A DNA stretch of 52,231 nt from Chloroflexota bacterium (lineage in GTDB: Bacteria; Chloroflexota; Limnocylindria; Limnocylindrales; CSP1-4), in the NCBI GenBank assembly GCA_005883615.1, contig VBEC01000026.1:1-52231 (forward strand). The letters run 5' to 3'. Below the pieces are notes generated by a model, which was given only the letters and a program-made list of their open reading frames with translations, was not told where the DNA came from and did not search any database. Shown in pieces: positions 50,554 to 52,231 of the stretch. Position numbers and translations under genes: made by a program. How positions within the stretch are numbered: the first letter of the stretch is position 1; the number at the start of each line of letters is the position of its first letter.

Positions 50554-52231
50554 CTACGCCGCGTTGGACCCCGCCCGGACCTCCGTTGGGTCCCATGCAG
50601 CCACATCTGGTCGCACGGGGGCTGGTCGGTCGGCCTTTTCGTCGACAGCGAACAGTGCCAGCGCGAGTTGCGCCCGGGCAGCATGCTGTCCATCGTCGAA
50701 CTCGAAGCCGACCATGGTCCGGCCGCGTTCGTCGGTCCACGTCGAGCGAGTCGAGCCGGTGAATTCGATCGGCACACCACCCCGCATGTCGACGGTCAGC
50801 CGGGCGTCCTCGGCGACGGCGGCCGGCACCGGCAGCTCGACGCGCGCTCCCGTCAGCGAGACGTCGCGAACCGTCCCGTCGATGCCGTCGAGGCGGGCGG
50901 TCAGGCTGGTGGCAAAGCGCACGCTGGAGCGACGTTCGGCAGCGTAGCGCGGGGACCTGACGCGGCGGATCGCCAACCAGATGAGCCCCACGTTGATGAG
51001 CATCCATCCGAATGAGGCGTGGACCGCCCAGGGCACCTCGTAGCGGACAGGCGTTGCACCGAGGAGCGTCAGCGCGTACCAGGCACCGGCCACCACGGTC
51101 AGCGCCAGGATGGCGGTGAGTGGTCGAGGAATGTGAGTCCGGTGCCGCCCGTCGCCGGTGCGGCCTTTGGGTGTCACCCGGAACGTCGCTCGTCGGTTGC
51201 TGAACAAGGTCGTCGTGGCAAGAAGGTTCGGCGTCATGCGCACGAACTCGAAGAGGAGAGACAGCACGGGCCGATGGCAGCCGCGCGACAGGACGCGCAT
51301 AGAGACCTGAGAGAGGACAAACATCGTCCCGAACACGGCCGCGAACGTCAGCGCGTCTGCCTTGATCGGCACGGCGCCGGTGAGGATGACGATGATCGGC
51401 AACAGCACGTAGCCCAGTGACCGCCAGGCGTCGAACCAGCCGAGCAGCGTCGCCGCGTACGACAGCCGCTGCCCTACCGAGAGGCCGGGAACAACAAGTG
51501 GATTCTCCTTGCGCAGCACTTGCATCGCGCCGGTGCCCCAGCGGTGCCGCTGGAGCTGGTACGTCGTCGCATCGGAGGCTGCCAGGCCACGAGCGAGGGT
51601 CTCGTTGTGGTACACGGTCTTCCAGCCGCGGCGATGCAGCCGGATGGTCGTGTGGATGTCCTCCGTGATCGTGTCCGTGGCGACCAGCCCGACGTCGCGC
51701 AAGGCCGCGACGCGGACGACGGCCCCCGTCCCGCACCAGAAGGCGCCGCCCCAGCGGTTCTTGCCCGGCTGGAGCATCCGGTAGAAGAGCGCCTGCTCGT
51801 GGAACCGTTCCGTGACCGCGGCGTCGGCGTCGGCGAGCGCGCTGGTGGTGCCGCCGCCCTCGTGCTCGAAGGACTCGACGTTGTAGAACTCTTGCGGCGT
51901 CTGGACGAGCGCGACGTCCGGATCGTCGAAGTAGCCGAGGGTGTGGACGAGGAAGTCCGGCGAGGCAACATGGTCCGCGTCGAGAACGCCGATGAGCTCG
52001 GCCTTGACGACCCCGAGCGCGTAGTTGAGATTTCCGGCCTTTGCGTGTGCATGAGTCGGGCGCGCCAGGTATTGAGCCCCGAGCTCGGCGGCGAGGCCTG
52101 CGACCTCGGGTCGATTGCCGTCGTCGAGCACCCACGTCTGATGCGGGACCCGCATCGCGACGGCAGCGGCCACGGTCGGCGTGAGTACCTCGAGGCCCTC
52201 GTTGTACGTGGGCACGAGGATCGCCACGCTG
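50554..52231 (-). CDS. Cellulose-synthase-like glycosyltransferase 2 with C-terminal PilZ domain (5' end outside window)
   Basis: Membrane GT2 enzymes such as BcsA polymerise and export a beta-glucan, activated by cyclic di-GMP. Numbering from the first visible GTG (52227): VPTYNE, DDG (35-37), DxD in DADH (83-86), TED (188-190) and the QRHRW motif (226-230) are all intact. Several membrane helices follow (~250-420). The PilZ domain (from ~430) has ERRSSVRF, an RxxxR-type element, and DVSLTGARVELPV, the DxSxxG element, both needed to bind c-di-GMP. The frame stays open to the window edge, so the N-terminal helices are missing. It fits with the GGDEF-EAL protein at 33.7-36 kb. Confidence 0.88.
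   Translation of the reverse strand, partial: SVAILVPTYNEGLEVLTPTVAAAVAMRVPHQTWVLDDGNRPEVAGLAAELGAQYLARPTHAHAKAGNLNYALGVVKAELIGVLDADHVASPDFLVHTLGYFDDPDVALVQTPQEFYNVESFEHEGGGTTSALADADAAVTERFHEQALFYRMLQPGKNRWGGAFWCGTGAVVRVAALRDVGLVATDTITEDIHTTIRLHRRGWKTVYHNETLARGLAASDATTYQLQRHRWGTGAMQVLRKENPLVVPGLSVGQRLSYAATLLGWFDAWRSLGYVLLPIIVILTGAVPIKADALTFAAVFGTMFVLSQVSMRVLSRGCHRPVLSLLFEFVRMTPNLLATTTLFSNRRATFRVTPKGRTGDGRHRTHIPRPLTAILALTVVAGAWYALTLLGATPVRYEVPWAVHASFGWMLINVGLIWLAIRRVRSPRYAAERRSSVRFATSLTARLDGIDGTVRDVSLTGARVELPVPAAVAEDARLTVDMRGGVPIEFTGSTRSTWTDERGRTMVGFEFDDGQHAARAQLALALFAVDEKADRPAPVRPDVAAWDPTEVRAGSNAA

Noticed and set aside
50261..52135. A 624-residue second minus-strand frame over the glycosyltransferase
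   Set aside because: Arg- and Ala-rich sequence without domain signal, out of frame with the well-supported GT2-PilZ protein.

Overview
This is a GC-rich bacterial chromosome segment. The first ~18 kb is a conserved information-processing backbone: nusA end, ylxR, infB, rbfA, nrnA, truB, ribF, then rpsO-pnp, asd, a type 4 uracil-DNA glycosylase, RNase J, ftsK, a rodZ-like gene and pncC/cinA. A short IF-2 of 635 residues, RNase J, a GTG-rich start repertoire and this gene order suggest a Terrabacteria-type lineage. Chloroflexota is my best guess and Actinomycetota the alternative; this rests on gene content, not on a tree. I see no rRNA, tRNA, CRISPR array, insertion sequence or phage gene.

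Layout. 1-6.4 kb: nusA-ribF translation and RNA-maturation operon with overlapping starts. 6.4-10 kb: yggT facing away from rpsO-pnp; the PNPase carries an inserted DnaQ-like exonuclease domain. 10-18.7 kb: asd-udg-rnj-ftsK-rodZ-pncC run, then yajQ. 18.7-22.4 kb: a thiamine-diphosphate enzyme overlapping a MurC/Mpl-like ligase. 22.6-24.9 kb: divergent MBL-Rieske and YdeI-like genes. 25-32.4 kb: a branched-chain-type amino-acid/amide ABC transporter (livJ on +, livGFHM on -) around a glutamine-synthetase-like ligase and an amidohydrolase, together resembling a split FluG. 32.5-36.6 kb: small hypothetical genes, a membrane GGDEF-EAL protein and a DUF1269 protein. 36.6-38.2 kb: a cysteine-rich leader ORF and an intrinsic terminator ahead of a three-domain sulfurtransferase. 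38.2-48.9 kb: an accessory stretch of small single-enzyme genes (FAD oxidase, methyltransferases, AlkZ-like glycosylase, ANT-like and AAC(2')-like aminoglycoside-modifying homologues, cupin, DinB, VOC, ArsR-SRPBCC operon), including one decayed SRPBCC pseudogene. 48.9-52.2 kb: a small membrane protein, a secreted beta-propeller, and the 3' part of a cellulose-synthase-like glycosyltransferase with a PilZ domain, cut by the window edge.

How the parts work together. The backbone genes cover translation initiation, ribosome maturation, RNA decay and cell division. The central block would import and gamma-glutamylate or hydrolyse a nitrogenous substrate. GGDEF-EAL and PilZ proteins imply cyclic-di-GMP control of exopolysaccharide. 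The two strongest candidates for something little described are the PNPase-exonuclease fusion (7422-10013) and the apparent cysteine-responsive transcription attenuator of the sulfurtransferase gene (36643-36857).
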